64,000 bases of DNA from NIES-981 sp040399265. GTDB taxonomy: Bacteria > Cyanobacteriota > Cyanobacteriia > PCC-6307 > Cyanobiaceae. Shown here in pieces: positions 8,185-16,596 of this stretch; within the stretch, counting starts at the first letter, position 1; each line of letters begins with the position of its first letter. A program made the position numbers and the translations under genes. The notes under the pieces are model-generated. The model searched no databases. It worked only from the letters and a program-made list of their open reading frames with translations, and was not told the DNA's origin. The stretch is taken from positions 1 to 64,000 of the forward strand of contig JBBASO010000005.1 of the NCBI GenBank assembly GCA_040399265.1. Reading direction: 5' to 3'.

Positions 8185-9035
8185 AGAAGATGTCCAGCTC
8201 CTTCGAGGCGGATCATGCCGGAAGAATGCACCGCACTGACCATCCCCCCAGGCCGGTGCGAGCACTGCCAGCCCCCGAGGCGCTCGCAGGCCAGCCGCTC
8301 CATCCACCACGGGGCCACGAGGGCATGGGCCGAGCCGGTGACAGGATCCTCAGGAATGCCCAGGCCTGGTGCCAGGAAGCGCAGCTGGTAACGGCAGGGT
8401 TCACCCAGCACCTGGATCGCCGCGGATGCGCTGAGGTATTGCATCAGCACAAGTCCCGCCGCCTCGGATCGTGGCAGGGGCTCAGCCGCAAGATCCGCTG
8501 CTGCCAGCGGGGCCTCCGCCGGCAGCAGCACCACCGAGTACCCCAGCGGGGAATGCCAGTAGCCCTCCGCCTGGCTGGCGAGGCTGCGTTCCAGATAGCG
8601 CTGCAGTTCGTCGGAGACCGGCGCGGAGCTCATGCCGCTGCTGGGCAACACAATCGAGGCCTGACCGGCCCGTTCGGCCTGGCAACCTGACGCGAGTCGC
8701 ACCGTCAGCGGGCCGCTGCGGCTGTGGAGCGTGGTCGAGCAGCCGGCATCCAGCCGCTGCCATTGCCCCAGGGCCAGGCAGGCGGCCAGGGTGGCGTGCC
8801 CGCAGAGCGGCACCTCACAGCTGGGTGTGAACCAGCGCAGCAGCCATTGCCCCTGGCTGAACAGCAGAAAGGCCGTTTCGGATTGGTTGAGACTGCGGGC
8901 GATCGCCTGCAGCGACGGGTCGCCCATGGGCCGATCCAGCAACACCACGGCGGCCCCATTGCCGGCGCAGGCCGTCTCGGTGAAGGCTTCCACCAGCACC
9001 GCCGGCATGGTGAGCGGCTGCAGTGGCATGGTCAT
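8106..9035 (-). CDS. PhzF family isomerase-like protein
   Basis: 309 residues. The N-terminal VEAFTETACAGNGAAVVLLD, the active-site region LNQSETAFLL, and RWFTPSCEVPLCGHATLAA are standard PhzF landmarks; the catalytic Glu lies in SETAF. A later GIPEDPVTGSAHALVAPWW marks the second half of the diaminopimelate-epimerase-like fold. Substrate is unknown; most bacterial members are uncharacterised isomerases. The 5' end is four bases downstream-overlapping with gpsA, suggesting a shared mRNA. Confidence 0.9.
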   Translation of the reverse strand: MTMPLQPLTMPAVLVEAFTETACAGNGAAVVLLDRPMGDPSLQAIARSLNQSETAFLLFSQGQWLLRWFTPSCEVPLCGHATLAACLALGQWQRLDAGCSTTLHSRSGPLTVRLASGCQAERAGQASIVLPSSGMSSAPVSDELQRYLERSLASQAEGYWHSPLGYSVVLLPAEAPLAAADLAAEPLPRSEAAGLVLMQYLSASAAIQVLGEPCRYQLRFLAPGLGIPEDPVTGSAHALVAPWWMERLACERLGGWQCSHRPGGMVSAVHSSGMIRLEGAGHLLWDGTLRLGSSDGCDLDGPTWASLLP

Positions 9036-9973
9036 TCAGCGCACTCCAACGGCGGCGAAGGCCCACCATCCTCGGCCCGAAGGCCACGCCCCATCAGCAG
9101 CCTTGCCGCGGCGGCGGGGGTGATCGAGCCCGCGGTGACCGCCACCACCTGGGTGCAGATCGGCAGGTTCCACCCCTCCCGCTGCGCCAGGTGCACGGCG
9201 GCTCTGGCGGTCTGCAACCCCTCAACGGTGGCCCCGATCCGCTCAATCGCCTCGGAGGGTTGGCAACCGCCGGCCAGCAACAGCCCGCAGCGGTAGTTGC
9301 GGCTGAGAGGGCTCGTGGCGGTGGCCAGCAGATCACCCAGCCCTGCCAGGCCGTAGAGCGTGTTGAACGCTCCGCCAAGGCCTTTCAGCACAACGCCGAT
9401 CTCCACCAGGCCCCGGGTCAGCAGGGAGGCCCGGGCGTTCGCGCCCAGCTCCAGGCCGTCACAGAGCCCGGCGGCCAGAGCCATCACATTCTTGAGAGCA
9501 CCGGCAACCTCGGTGCCGATCGGATCGGCGTTGGTGTAAAGGCGCAGGTTGTCGCAACTGAGCTCCACCTGCAGGTGCTCAGCCAGCCCAGCATCGGCGC
9601 AGGCGATGACGCTGGCTGCCGGCAGCCCCGCCGCCAGTTCGGTCGCCAGATTTGGACCGCTCAGCACGGCGACCGACCCCTGCGGCCCTCCCCAGATTTG
9701 ACTGGCTGTGATCAGGCGGTCGGGGTCAATGCCCTTGCTGCAGCTCAGCAGCGGCAGGCCCTGGGGCCAGTGGGGGCGCAGGCGGCCCGCCAGCGCCTCC
9801 ACACCCGCCATGGCTACCGCCACCACGGCAAGGTCGCACTGGGGCAGGAGCAGAGCAGGATCAACCCCATCCTGGCGCGACCAGGAGCGCACCTGGTGCC
9901 CCTGGCCGCGCCAGAGAGCCTCCAGCGTGCTGCCCCAGGCACCCCGGCCGTAGAGAGCGATCCGCAGGGACAT
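9032..9973 (-). CDS. gpsA: Glycerol-3-phosphate dehydrogenase [NAD(P)+]
   Basis: Reduces dihydroxyacetone phosphate to sn-glycerol 3-phosphate for phospholipid synthesis, in the cytoplasm. The N-terminal Rossmann motif is GRGAWGSTLE. LSCSKGIDPDRL, AVLSGPNLATELA and the catalytic-Lys region VAGALKNVMALAAGLCDGLELG follow in the expected order. At 313 residues it is slightly short for the family but complete. I chose the ATG that gives MSLRIALYGRG; the frame extends five residues further. Its stop overlaps the start of the PhzF-like gene by four bases. Confidence 0.93.
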   Translation of the reverse strand: MSLRIALYGRGAWGSTLEALWRGQGHQVRSWSRQDGVDPALLLPQCDLAVVAVAMAGVEALAGRLRPHWPQGLPLLSCSKGIDPDRLITASQIWGGPQGSVAVLSGPNLATELAAGLPAASVIACADAGLAEHLQVELSCDNLRLYTNADPIGTEVAGALKNVMALAAGLCDGLELGANARASLLTRGLVEIGVVLKGLGGAFNTLYGLAGLGDLLATATSPLSRNYRCGLLLAGGCQPSEAIERIGATVEGLQTARAAVHLAQREGWNLPICTQVVAVTAGSITPAAAARLLMGRGLRAEDGGPSPPLECAE

Positions 9974-10036
9974 CCGGAGCCAGACCACACGCCTTTGATG
10001 TTGCCATCATGCGCGAAACGGCGCTCCTGGCTGTGT

Positions 10037-10786
10037 ATGGACCAACCGACCGGCTTGCGCCACTGGCAGGGACGGGCCCTGGTGGTGGGAGCAGGTGGCA
10101 TCGGCACTGCCCTGCTCGACGAGCTGGCCCTCCGCGCCCCCGGCCTGCAGCGCCTTGCCGGCCAACGCCGTTTGACGGAGCAGCAACCGAATGCCAGTGG
10201 CTGGCTGCCAGTGGCTCTCGATCTGGTCAGCGATGCCAGTTTGGAGGCCCTGAGCCAGGAGCTGGCGGGTGGCCCACCGCTGCGGTTGGTGATCAACACC
10301 GCCGGCCTTCTGCACGGGCAGGGGCTTCAGCCCGAGAAACGGCTGGCTCACCTGAACCGGCAGGCGCTCGAGCGTAGTTTTGCGGTCAACGCCTTCGGCC
10401 CGGTGCTGCTTGCTCAGGCGCTGGAGCCGCTGTTGCCGCGTGATCTCCCCTGTCACTTCGCCAGCCTGTCGGCGCGGGTTGGCAGCATCGCCGATAATCA
10501 GCTCGGCGGCTGGTACGCCTACCGCGCCGCCAAGGCCGCCCAGAACCAGCTGCTGCGCACCCTGGCCTTGGAATGGCGACGGCGACTGCCGCTCTGCTGC
10601 GTGAGCCTGTTGCATCCGGGCACCACGGCGACACCCCTCTCCGCCCCATTCCAGGCAGGCGTGCCGGCAGAGCGGCTGTTCAGTCCGGAGCGGAGCGCTC
10701 GCCAGCTGCTCTCGGTGCTCGAGGGGCTCGGGCCTGAGCAGAGCGGCGGCTTCTGGGCCTGGGATGGCAGGCCGATTGCCTGGTGA
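10037..10786 (+). CDS. SDR family oxidoreductase (CsgA/C-factor-like)
   Basis: 249 residues. The nucleotide motif is VVGAGGIGTALLDELA, then VINTAGLLHG (the NAG-type motif), SFAVNAFGPVLLAQAL, SLSARVGSIADNQLGGW, and the catalytic YAYRAAK pair (Tyr and Lys spaced by three). LLHPGTTATPLSAPF follows the active site. This is a classical short-chain dehydrogenase closest to the C-factor group; substrate unknown. The start at 10037 is the ATG just ahead of the Rossmann strand; long in-frame sequence upstream is antisense to gpsA. It is divergent from gpsA. Confidence 0.88.
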   Translation: MDQPTGLRHWQGRALVVGAGGIGTALLDELALRAPGLQRLAGQRRLTEQQPNASGWLPVALDLVSDASLEALSQELAGGPPLRLVINTAGLLHGQGLQPEKRLAHLNRQALERSFAVNAFGPVLLAQALEPLLPRDLPCHFASLSARVGSIADNQLGGWYAYRAAKAAQNQLLRTLALEWRRRLPLCCVSLLHPGTTATPLSAPFQAGVPAERLFSPERSARQLLSVLEGLGPEQSGGFWAWDGRPIAW

Positions 10787-10804
10787 GTCTGCCGATCCAG
10801 CCCT

Positions 10805-11203
10805 TCAGGCTGCGTGGCTGGTCAGCAGTTCGAGCGGAATCACCCCCAGGGCGCTGGCCTCGGTTGCGTTCAGGCGCACCGGTGGGGCCATGCCGTCCTC
10901 ATAGGCCTCCAGCCAGCGGGGTGCGCAGACACACCAGTGATCACCAGGCTTCAGGCCGGCAAAGCCGTACTGGGGTGCCGGTGTGCTGAGGTCGTTGCCC
11001 TGGGCGCGGCTGTAGTTGAGGAACGCTTCGGTGACCACACAACAGACCGTGTGCTGCCCATGATCCCGCGGACCGGTGTGGCAGAACCCGTCGCGATACC
11101 AACCGGTGAGCGGCTCACAGCCGCATACCGTCAACGGTTCGCCGAGCACATTCAGGGCTTCGACTGGACAGGTGGCGTCAGGGCTGGGGGTGGCGGCTGT
11201 CAT
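10805..11203 (-). CDS. DUF2237 family protein
   Basis: About 132 residues from ATG 11203. NVLGEPLTVCGCEPLTGWYRDG, CHTGPRDHGQHTVCCVVTEAFL, GNDLSTP and GDHWCVCAPRWLEAYEDG are the standard DUF2237 pattern, including conserved Cys pairs. LNATEASALGVIPLELL closes the domain. Function is unknown; the Cys residues hint at metal or redox chemistry, which is inference. The longer frame to 11299 adds residues that look non-coding. It converges with the SDR gene, 18 bases apart. Confidence 0.88.
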   Translation of the reverse strand: MTAATPSPDATCPVEALNVLGEPLTVCGCEPLTGWYRDGFCHTGPRDHGQHTVCCVVTEAFLNYSRAQGNDLSTPAPQYGFAGLKPGDHWCVCAPRWLEAYEDGMAPPVRLNATEASALGVIPLELLTSHAA

Positions 11204-11325
11204 CGGCAACAGGCGTGGAAGGGGAGTGATCCAGGCCAGAACCTGGCCCAGATGGTTGACGGATCGTGGGGGTGAGGCATTAAAGGTCGAAGAGCGCAAC
11301 CACCGACGTTCACCGCATCTCGCAC

Positions 11326-11553
11326 ATGAGCTGGGAATTCACAGAAGACGCGGCCTTCCTGGCCCTGTGCGACGCCTACAAGGAGAGCGGTGAGCCGTCG
11401 GCGATGGAGTTCCTCGCCCATGGCGAAGGGGCTTTCCATTTTCAGGAGCTTTCACAGAACGCCGCCGGCGAAGGGCTGGACCTGAGCGACTCCGCCGATC
11501 TGGAAGAGTTTCAGCAGGAGGTGATCGACGCGCTCGAGGAGATGTGCAGCTGA
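11326..11553 (+). CDS. Small acidic conserved protein
   Basis: 75 residues, strongly acidic, helical: MSWEFTEDAAFLALCDAYKE, then repeated Glu/Asp-rich segments ending VIDALEEMCS. I recognise it only as a small conserved picocyanobacterial hypothetical. It is divergent from DUF2237 and convergent with the next small gene, whose stop lies eight bases past its own. Confidence 0.7.
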   Translation: MSWEFTEDAAFLALCDAYKESGEPSAMEFLAHGEGAFHFQELSQNAAGEGLDLSDSADLEEFQQEVIDALEEMCS

Positions 11554-11560
11554 GCCTTGC

Positions 11561-11833
11561 TCAGCCGTAGAAGAAGGCGATCTCCTTGTCCTTCAATCCA
11601 TCCCAGCCAGCCTGTCTGAGCCGGGCATCAAGCACGGCTTGTTCAAAGTGCTTGGCCCCGGTCTTGACAATCCGGTTGCGCATCGATTTTTTGACGCCGC
11701 TGCGGGTGCGCTGGCTCTCGAGCTCCATCACCTCGTTGTAAAGGGCGAGCATCTCCGCAGGAATCGGGGTGCCATCGAGATCGAGGCCGGCCTTGATCGC
11801 CGCATCCACGCCATCGGGACCTGCAATTGCCAT
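11561..11833 (-). CDS. Small conserved hypothetical protein
   Basis: 90 residues, basic in the middle (RTRSGVKKSMRNRIVKTG), with an N-terminal GTPIPAEMLALYNEVMELE and C-terminal ARLRQAGWDGLKDKEIAFFYG. The regular helix pattern and conserved aromatic ending argue for a real protein. No function recognised. It lies downstream of metH on the same strand, separated by two hairpins, so it may have its own promoter. Confidence 0.75.
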   Translation of the reverse strand: MAIAGPDGVDAAIKAGLDLDGTPIPAEMLALYNEVMELESQRTRSGVKKSMRNRIVKTGAKHFEQAVLDARLRQAGWDGLKDKEIAFFYG

Positions 11834-11843
11834 GGGGTCTGGG

Positions 11844-11897
11844 TCTTGGGCCCCCCAAGGCTAGGCCTGACCATCGGGATCAATGGCCTGGTCAGGC
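11844..11897 (-). terminator. Two hairpins at the metH 3' end
   Basis: GCCTGACCA (11865-11873) pairs with TGGTCAGGC (11889-11897), spanning the metH stop. CTTGGG-CCC-CCCAAG (11844-11858) forms a second stem. No clear T-run is present, so termination is possible but not certain. Confidence 0.4.
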
Positions 11898-14800
11898 GCT
11901 GAAGTAGCGCGCCTGACTGTGCAGGGCCACCAGCGCGGTGGTGCTCTGTTCGGGATGGAGCTGCTCGCCTTCATCCATGCTCAGGCCGATGCGCTCTGCG
12001 CCCAGCCAGTGGAGCTGTTGGCGAGAGTCGCCAACGTTCGGGCAGGCCGGGTAGCCGAAGGAGTAACGGCTGCCGCGGTAGCGCTGGGCCAGCAGGTCGC
12101 GCAGGGGCATGTCGGCAGGATCAGGGCAGCCCAGTTCTCGGCGTATGCGGGCATGGGTCCACTCCGCCAGAGCTTCGGCCATCTGCACGGCCAGCCCGTG
12201 GAAATAGAGATAATCGCTGTACTGGTCGGCGGCGAACAGTTTCTGGGCGAAGGAAGAGGCCTGCTCGCCCATGGTCACCGCTTGCATCGGCAGCACGTCT
12301 GTGGGGCAGGCGGCACCATCCGGTCCCTGGCCCAGGTCGCGGTAGAAATCGGCGATGCAGTAGCGGTTGCCTGAGCGCTGCCTCGGCAGCTCGAAGCGGC
12401 CCAGGGGGGCACCGGCGGCCAGGTCGGTGGGATCGAACAGCACCACCGCATTGCCGCTGCGGCCACAGGGGAAATAGCCGTAGGCCACTCGAGGGCTGAG
12501 CAACCGCTCCTGGATGCAGCGTTCCATCCAGTGCTGCAGCACCGGTTCAGCCTTCTCGGCCAGCATGGCTTCGTAGTCGGCCCGCGACTGCTGCTGGCTT
12601 TTGCGCAGCTGCCACTGGCCGGCGAACAGGGCGTTGCGATCCAGGTAGGCGAACACCTCCTGGAGGTCGATGTCTCCCTCGGTAAGCACCTGGCTGCCCC
12701 AGAAGGGCGGCGTGGGTGCCGACTGCTCGGGCACGGCCACGGATCGGCTTTGATCGGCAGCAGCTTGAGCACTCGCCGCTGCGGCGGACTCCCCTGCGAG
12801 CTCCGAGAGATTGCTTTCACAAGACTGGTCCGGGAGCGGCTCCTCGCTGGGCCGCTCCCCCAGCCCCAGTCCTTCGGGTGGGCCGTTGAGGAAGCCCTGC
12901 AGGTCGTCCCAGCCATTGGCGGCCTTGGCGTCCATCAGGGCATCCATGAAGCGCAGGTCGGCGAAGGCGTCGCGGCCGTAGATCACCTGCCCGCGGTAAG
13001 CGGCGCGGCAGTCGCCGTTCACAAACCGGGGGGTGAGCGCGGCGCCGCCGAGAATCACCGGCACCGCAATGCCGGCCTGATTGAAGGCTTCCAGGTTGTC
13101 CTTCATGAAGGCGGTCGACTTCACCAGCAGCCCGCTCATAGCGATGCAGTCGGCCTGATGCTGCTGCTGGGCTTCGATGATCGCCTCGCAGCTCTGCTTG
13201 ATGCCGAGATTGATCACCTCATAGCCGTTATTGGTGAGGATGATGTCGACCAGGTTCTTGCCGATGTCGTGCACATCGCCCTTCACCGTGGCGATCAGAA
13301 ATTTGCCCTTGGCCGAGCTCTCACCCTCCACCTTCTCCATATGGGGCTCCAGATGGGCCACGGCGGCCTTCATCGTTTCGGCGCTCTGCAGCACGAAGGG
13401 CAGCTGCATCTGGCCGCTGCCGAACAGTTCCCCCACTACCTTCATGCCGTTGAGAAGAAAGGTGTTGATGATCTGCAGCGGTGGATAGATCTGCAATGCC
13501 TCTTCCAGGGCGGCTTCAAGGCCGATTCGCTCACCGTCGATGATGTGCTGCTTGAGACGTTCCTCGATGGGCAGATCGGCCAGGCTTGGGCCTGATGCCC
13601 GGGCCTCCTTGGCGCTCACCCCCTCGAACAGGGTAGTGAGCACCGTGAGAGGGTCGTAGGTGCAGATGGCACCTGGCTCGTCGCTCTCGAAGCGGCGTCG
13701 GTCGTGGATCAGATCCAGGCACACCTGCTGGTGTTCCTCGCTGATCTTGGCCAGGGGCAGGATCTTGGCCGGGCTCACGATCGCCGCATCCATGCCCGCC
13801 TGGCAGCACGCGTGCAGGAACACTGAATTCAGCACGATGCGTGCAGCGGGCGAGAGGCCGAAACTCACGTTGCTCACACCAAGCATCACGTGTGCGCCGG
13901 GCAGCCTCTCGCGGATCAGGCGGATCGCCTCCACCGTGGCCGCCCCATTGAGGCGGTCTTCCTCGATGCCGGTGGAGATCGGTAGGGCCAGCGGGTCGTA
14001 GAAGAGCTCGCGAGCGGGAATGCCGAATTCCAGGGCGTCGCGGTAGGCGCGCTGGGCGATGGCGAACTTCTTCTCGGCGGTGCGGGCCATGCCCTCTTCA
14101 TCGATGGTGCCGATCACCACGCCGGCGCCGTAATCGCGAGCCAGTTCCAGCACCTTGAAGAAGCGCTCCGGGCCGTCTTCGTAGTTGGTGGAGTTGAGCA
14201 GACATTTGCCGCCAGCCACCTTCAGGCCGGCCTCCATCTTCTGCCACTCGGTGGAGTCGAGCATCAGCGGCAGATTCACATTGGTGACCAGGCGGCTCAC
14301 CAGCTCGTGCATGTCGCGCTCGCCATCGCGGCCCACATAGTCGACGTTGACGTCGAGCACATGGGCGTTCTCCTTCACCTGGCTGCGGGCCACGGCCACC
14401 AGTCCGTCCCAGTCTTCTTGCGCAAGCAGTTCGCGCACCTTCTTGCTGCCGCTGGCATTGAGCCGTTCACCGATGATCAGGAAGGAGTTGTCCTGCAGAT
14501 AGGGCGTGGTGCCATAGATCGAGGCGGCCGCCGGCTCTGTATGGAGGGTGGGGCGCGGATCCGGCGGCTCGCTGGCAGCCGCTGCCGTCTCCACCTGAAC
14601 AGCACCGCGCACAGGCCGGGGGGCCGGCTTCAGTTCCGCCGCCAGCTCCGCCAGGGCGCCGATATGGGCCGGTGTGGTGCCGCAGCAGCCACCGATCACC
14701 TGCACGCCCAGATCTTCCACGAAGTGCAGCAGCTGCAGCTTCAGCTCCAAAGGCGTCAGCCGGTAGTGGGCCACGCCACCGATGTTCTCCGGCAGGCCGG

Positions 14801-15611
14801 CGTTGGGGATGCAGCTCACCACGAACGGACTGTGGGCACTCAGGTAGCGGATGTGTTCCTTCATCTGCTCCGGCCCGGTGGCGCAGTTGAGGCCCAGCAC
14901 GTCGATCGGGAACGGCTCCAGGATCGCCAGGGCAGCGGCGATGTCGGAGCCCACCAGCATCGTGCCGGTGGTTTCCATGGTGATGCTCACCATCAGCGGC
15001 CGCCGCTCACCGGTCTTGGTGAAGGCCGCCTCGATGCCCTGCAGGGCCGCTTTGATCTGCAGTACGTCCTGGCAGGTCTCGACGATGAAGAGATCCACGT
15101 CGCCGGCCAGCAGGCCCTCGGCCTGCTCCGCGAACGAAGCCTTCATCGTGTCGAAATCGACATGCCCCAGGGTGGGCAGCTTGGTGGTGGGGCCCATGGA
15201 GCCCGCCACGAAGCGCGGCTTCTGGGGGGTGGACCAGGCATCCGCCATCTCGCGGGCCAGCTCGGCGGCCCGTTTGTTGATGGCGAAGGCCTGATCGGCG
15301 ATGTCGTATTCGGCCAGCACCAGCGAGGTGGCCCCGAAGGTGTCGGTCTCGATCACATCGGCGCCCACCTCCAGAAACTGCCGGTGCACCGCCTGCACCG
15401 CGTCGGGTCGGGTGAACACAAGGTATTCATTGCAGCCCTCCAGTGCCGCACCACCGAAGTCGTCGGCACTGAGATCCAGCTGCTGCAGGGAGGTGCCGGT
15501 GGCGCCGTCAAACACGAGTACCGGTCGATCGGGAGCGTGCAGGCGCTCCAGAAAACCGATACGCGTGATGGTGGGCTGTCCCGGTTCGATTGCAGAGCTG
15601 GTCACCACCAT
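11892..15611 (-). CDS. metH: Cobalamin-dependent methionine synthase
   Basis: Methylates homocysteine to methionine using methyl-tetrahydrofolate and B12. At 1239 residues it is full length. The order is: homocysteine-binding domain with the zinc ligands in GGCCGTTPAHI (near 305-315), pterin-binding domain (SFLIIGERLNASGSKKVRELL, DVNVDYVGRDG), B12 cap, B12 domain with DVHDIGKNLV (lower axial His near 779), and the reactivation domain with RVAYGYFPC near the end. A 60-residue Ser/Ala/Glu-rich linker before the last domain is longer than usual. The ATG overlaps the ilvE stop by one base (TGATG), so the two are co-transcribed and possibly translationally coupled. Confidence 0.96.
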   Translation of the reverse strand: MVVTSSAIEPGQPTITRIGFLERLHAPDRPVLVFDGATGTSLQQLDLSADDFGGAALEGCNEYLVFTRPDAVQAVHRQFLEVGADVIETDTFGATSLVLAEYDIADQAFAINKRAAELAREMADAWSTPQKPRFVAGSMGPTTKLPTLGHVDFDTMKASFAEQAEGLLAGDVDLFIVETCQDVLQIKAALQGIEAAFTKTGERRPLMVSITMETTGTMLVGSDIAAALAILEPFPIDVLGLNCATGPEQMKEHIRYLSAHSPFVVSCIPNAGLPENIGGVAHYRLTPLELKLQLLHFVEDLGVQVIGGCCGTTPAHIGALAELAAELKPAPRPVRGAVQVETAAAASEPPDPRPTLHTEPAAASIYGTTPYLQDNSFLIIGERLNASGSKKVRELLAQEDWDGLVAVARSQVKENAHVLDVNVDYVGRDGERDMHELVSRLVTNVNLPLMLDSTEWQKMEAGLKVAGGKCLLNSTNYEDGPERFFKVLELARDYGAGVVIGTIDEEGMARTAEKKFAIAQRAYRDALEFGIPARELFYDPLALPISTGIEEDRLNGAATVEAIRLIRERLPGAHVMLGVSNVSFGLSPAARIVLNSVFLHACCQAGMDAAIVSPAKILPLAKISEEHQQVCLDLIHDRRRFESDEPGAICTYDPLTVLTTLFEGVSAKEARASGPSLADLPIEERLKQHIIDGERIGLEAALEEALQIYPPLQIINTFLLNGMKVVGELFGSGQMQLPFVLQSAETMKAAVAHLEPHMEKVEGESSAKGKFLIATVKGDVHDIGKNLVDIILTNNGYEVINLGIKQSCEAIIEAQQQHQADCIAMSGLLVKSTAFMKDNLEAFNQAGIAVPVILGGAALTPRFVNGDCRAAYRGQVIYGRDAFADLRFMDALMDAKAANGWDDLQGFLNGPPEGLGLGERPSEEPLPDQSCESNLSELAGESAAAASAQAAADQSRSVAVPEQSAPTPPFWGSQVLTEGDIDLQEVFAYLDRNALFAGQWQLRKSQQQSRADYEAMLAEKAEPVLQHWMERCIQERLLSPRVAYGYFPCGRSGNAVVLFDPTDLAAGAPLGRFELPRQRSGNRYCIADFYRDLGQGPDGAACPTDVLPMQAVTMGEQASSFAQKLFAADQYSDYLYFHGLAVQMAEALAEWTHARIRRELGCPDPADMPLRDLLAQRYRGSRYSFGYPACPNVGDSRQQLHWLGAERIGLSMDEGEQLHPEQSTTALVALHSQARYFSA

Positions 15612-16528
15612 CAGCCGTCGATGCGTACGCGCGACACCCAGTGTTCATAAGCAGGATCGCGCCCTTCCGTGATCGCTGTGAGCCGCTCCCGGATCCGTTC
15701 CATCACAGGCCGAGCTGTGGGCAGCTCGGTGGTTTCCACCCGGCGAACGGGCGTGACCTTGGCGGCAGTACCACTGAGGAACACCTCCTCGGCCACGAAC
15801 AGTTCGCTCTTATCGACAGCCCGCTCAATCACCTCGATGCCCATCGCCTTGGCCAGTTCGATCACGCTGGCGCGGGTGATGCCCTCGAGAATGTCCTGCT
15901 CAACGCCAGGGGTGATCAGCACCCCGTCGCGCACGATGAACAGGTTCATGCCGCTGGCCTCGCTCACTTTGCCGCGGCTGTTGAGCAGCAGGGCTTCATC
16001 GAAGCCGCTTTTCACCGCTTCGGTCTTGGCCAGTGAGCTGGTGATGTAGGCACCGCTGATCTTGCCCCGCAGGGGCAGGGAGCGATCCTCCTGGCGGGTC
16101 CAGGAGCTGATCCGGCAGCTCACCCCTTCGGGCGACAGGTAGTCGCCCAATTCCAGACCGTAGATCAGGAAATCGGTCTCGATGTTGTGCAGACGGGGGG
16201 CTATCCCCAGGTCGCTGGTGTAGACAAATGGCCGCAGGTACACCGGACAGGTGGGTTTGTTGGCCCTCAGGAAGGTGTCGATGGCCTCGTGAATCGTTTG
16301 CTCCGGCAGTTCCGTAAGCAGCAGCCGTGCGCTCTGGCTGAGGCGGCGGGCGTGGCGGTCGGCTCGGAACAGCAAGATCTCAGCCGGATCGCTTGGGTTG
16401 GGCAGGGCGCGCATCCCTCCGAAGGCGCCGGTGCCGTAGTGGAGGGCGTGGGTTGCCACCGACAGGGTGGCTTCGGCGAACGGCACGCACTTGCCACCGA
16501 ACCAGGCGTAGGGGAGGAACTGGTGCAT
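15611..16528 (-). CDS. ilvE: Branched-chain amino acid aminotransferase
   Basis: Class IV PLP aminotransferase, 305 residues, the last step of Leu, Ile and Val synthesis. Evidence includes YAWFGGKCVPFAEATLSVATHALHYG shortened here to its AWFGG start, GTGAFGGMRALP, the PLP-lysine segment GKISGAYITSSLAKTEA, and DEALLLNSRGKVSEASGMNLFIV. EEVFLSGTAAKVTPVRRVE near the C terminus binds the cofactor phosphate. It is upstream of metH and divergent from cobN, with about 68 bases between. Confidence 0.94.
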   Translation of the reverse strand: MHQFLPYAWFGGKCVPFAEATLSVATHALHYGTGAFGGMRALPNPSDPAEILLFRADRHARRLSQSARLLLTELPEQTIHEAIDTFLRANKPTCPVYLRPFVYTSDLGIAPRLHNIETDFLIYGLELGDYLSPEGVSCRISSWTRQEDRSLPLRGKISGAYITSSLAKTEAVKSGFDEALLLNSRGKVSEASGMNLFIVRDGVLITPGVEQDILEGITRASVIELAKAMGIEVIERAVDKSELFVAEEVFLSGTAAKVTPVRRVETTELPTARPVMERIRERLTAITEGRDPAYEHWVSRVRIDG

Positions 16529-16596
16529 GGCGGCGCGACGGTGGCAGTGTGCCGGAGTTGCCTCGATCTTCTCACCGCAGCCTGCAGGATGGGGGC

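Noticed and set aside
9023..10036. Long plus-strand frame before the SDR gene
   Set aside because: It is an antisense shadow of gpsA; the SDR fold begins only after 10037.
12531..15650. Long plus-strand frames opposite metH
   Set aside because: His/Gly/Leu-rich shadows of a clear metH gene.
16393..16596. In-frame extension of cobN upstream of 16597
   Set aside because: It is antisense to the start of ilvE, and its residues do not look like protein; the ATG at 16597 fits the family start.
16529..16596. Cobalamin riboswitch ahead of cobN or near metH
   Set aside because: The gap is only 68 bases and contains no box-like conserved core.
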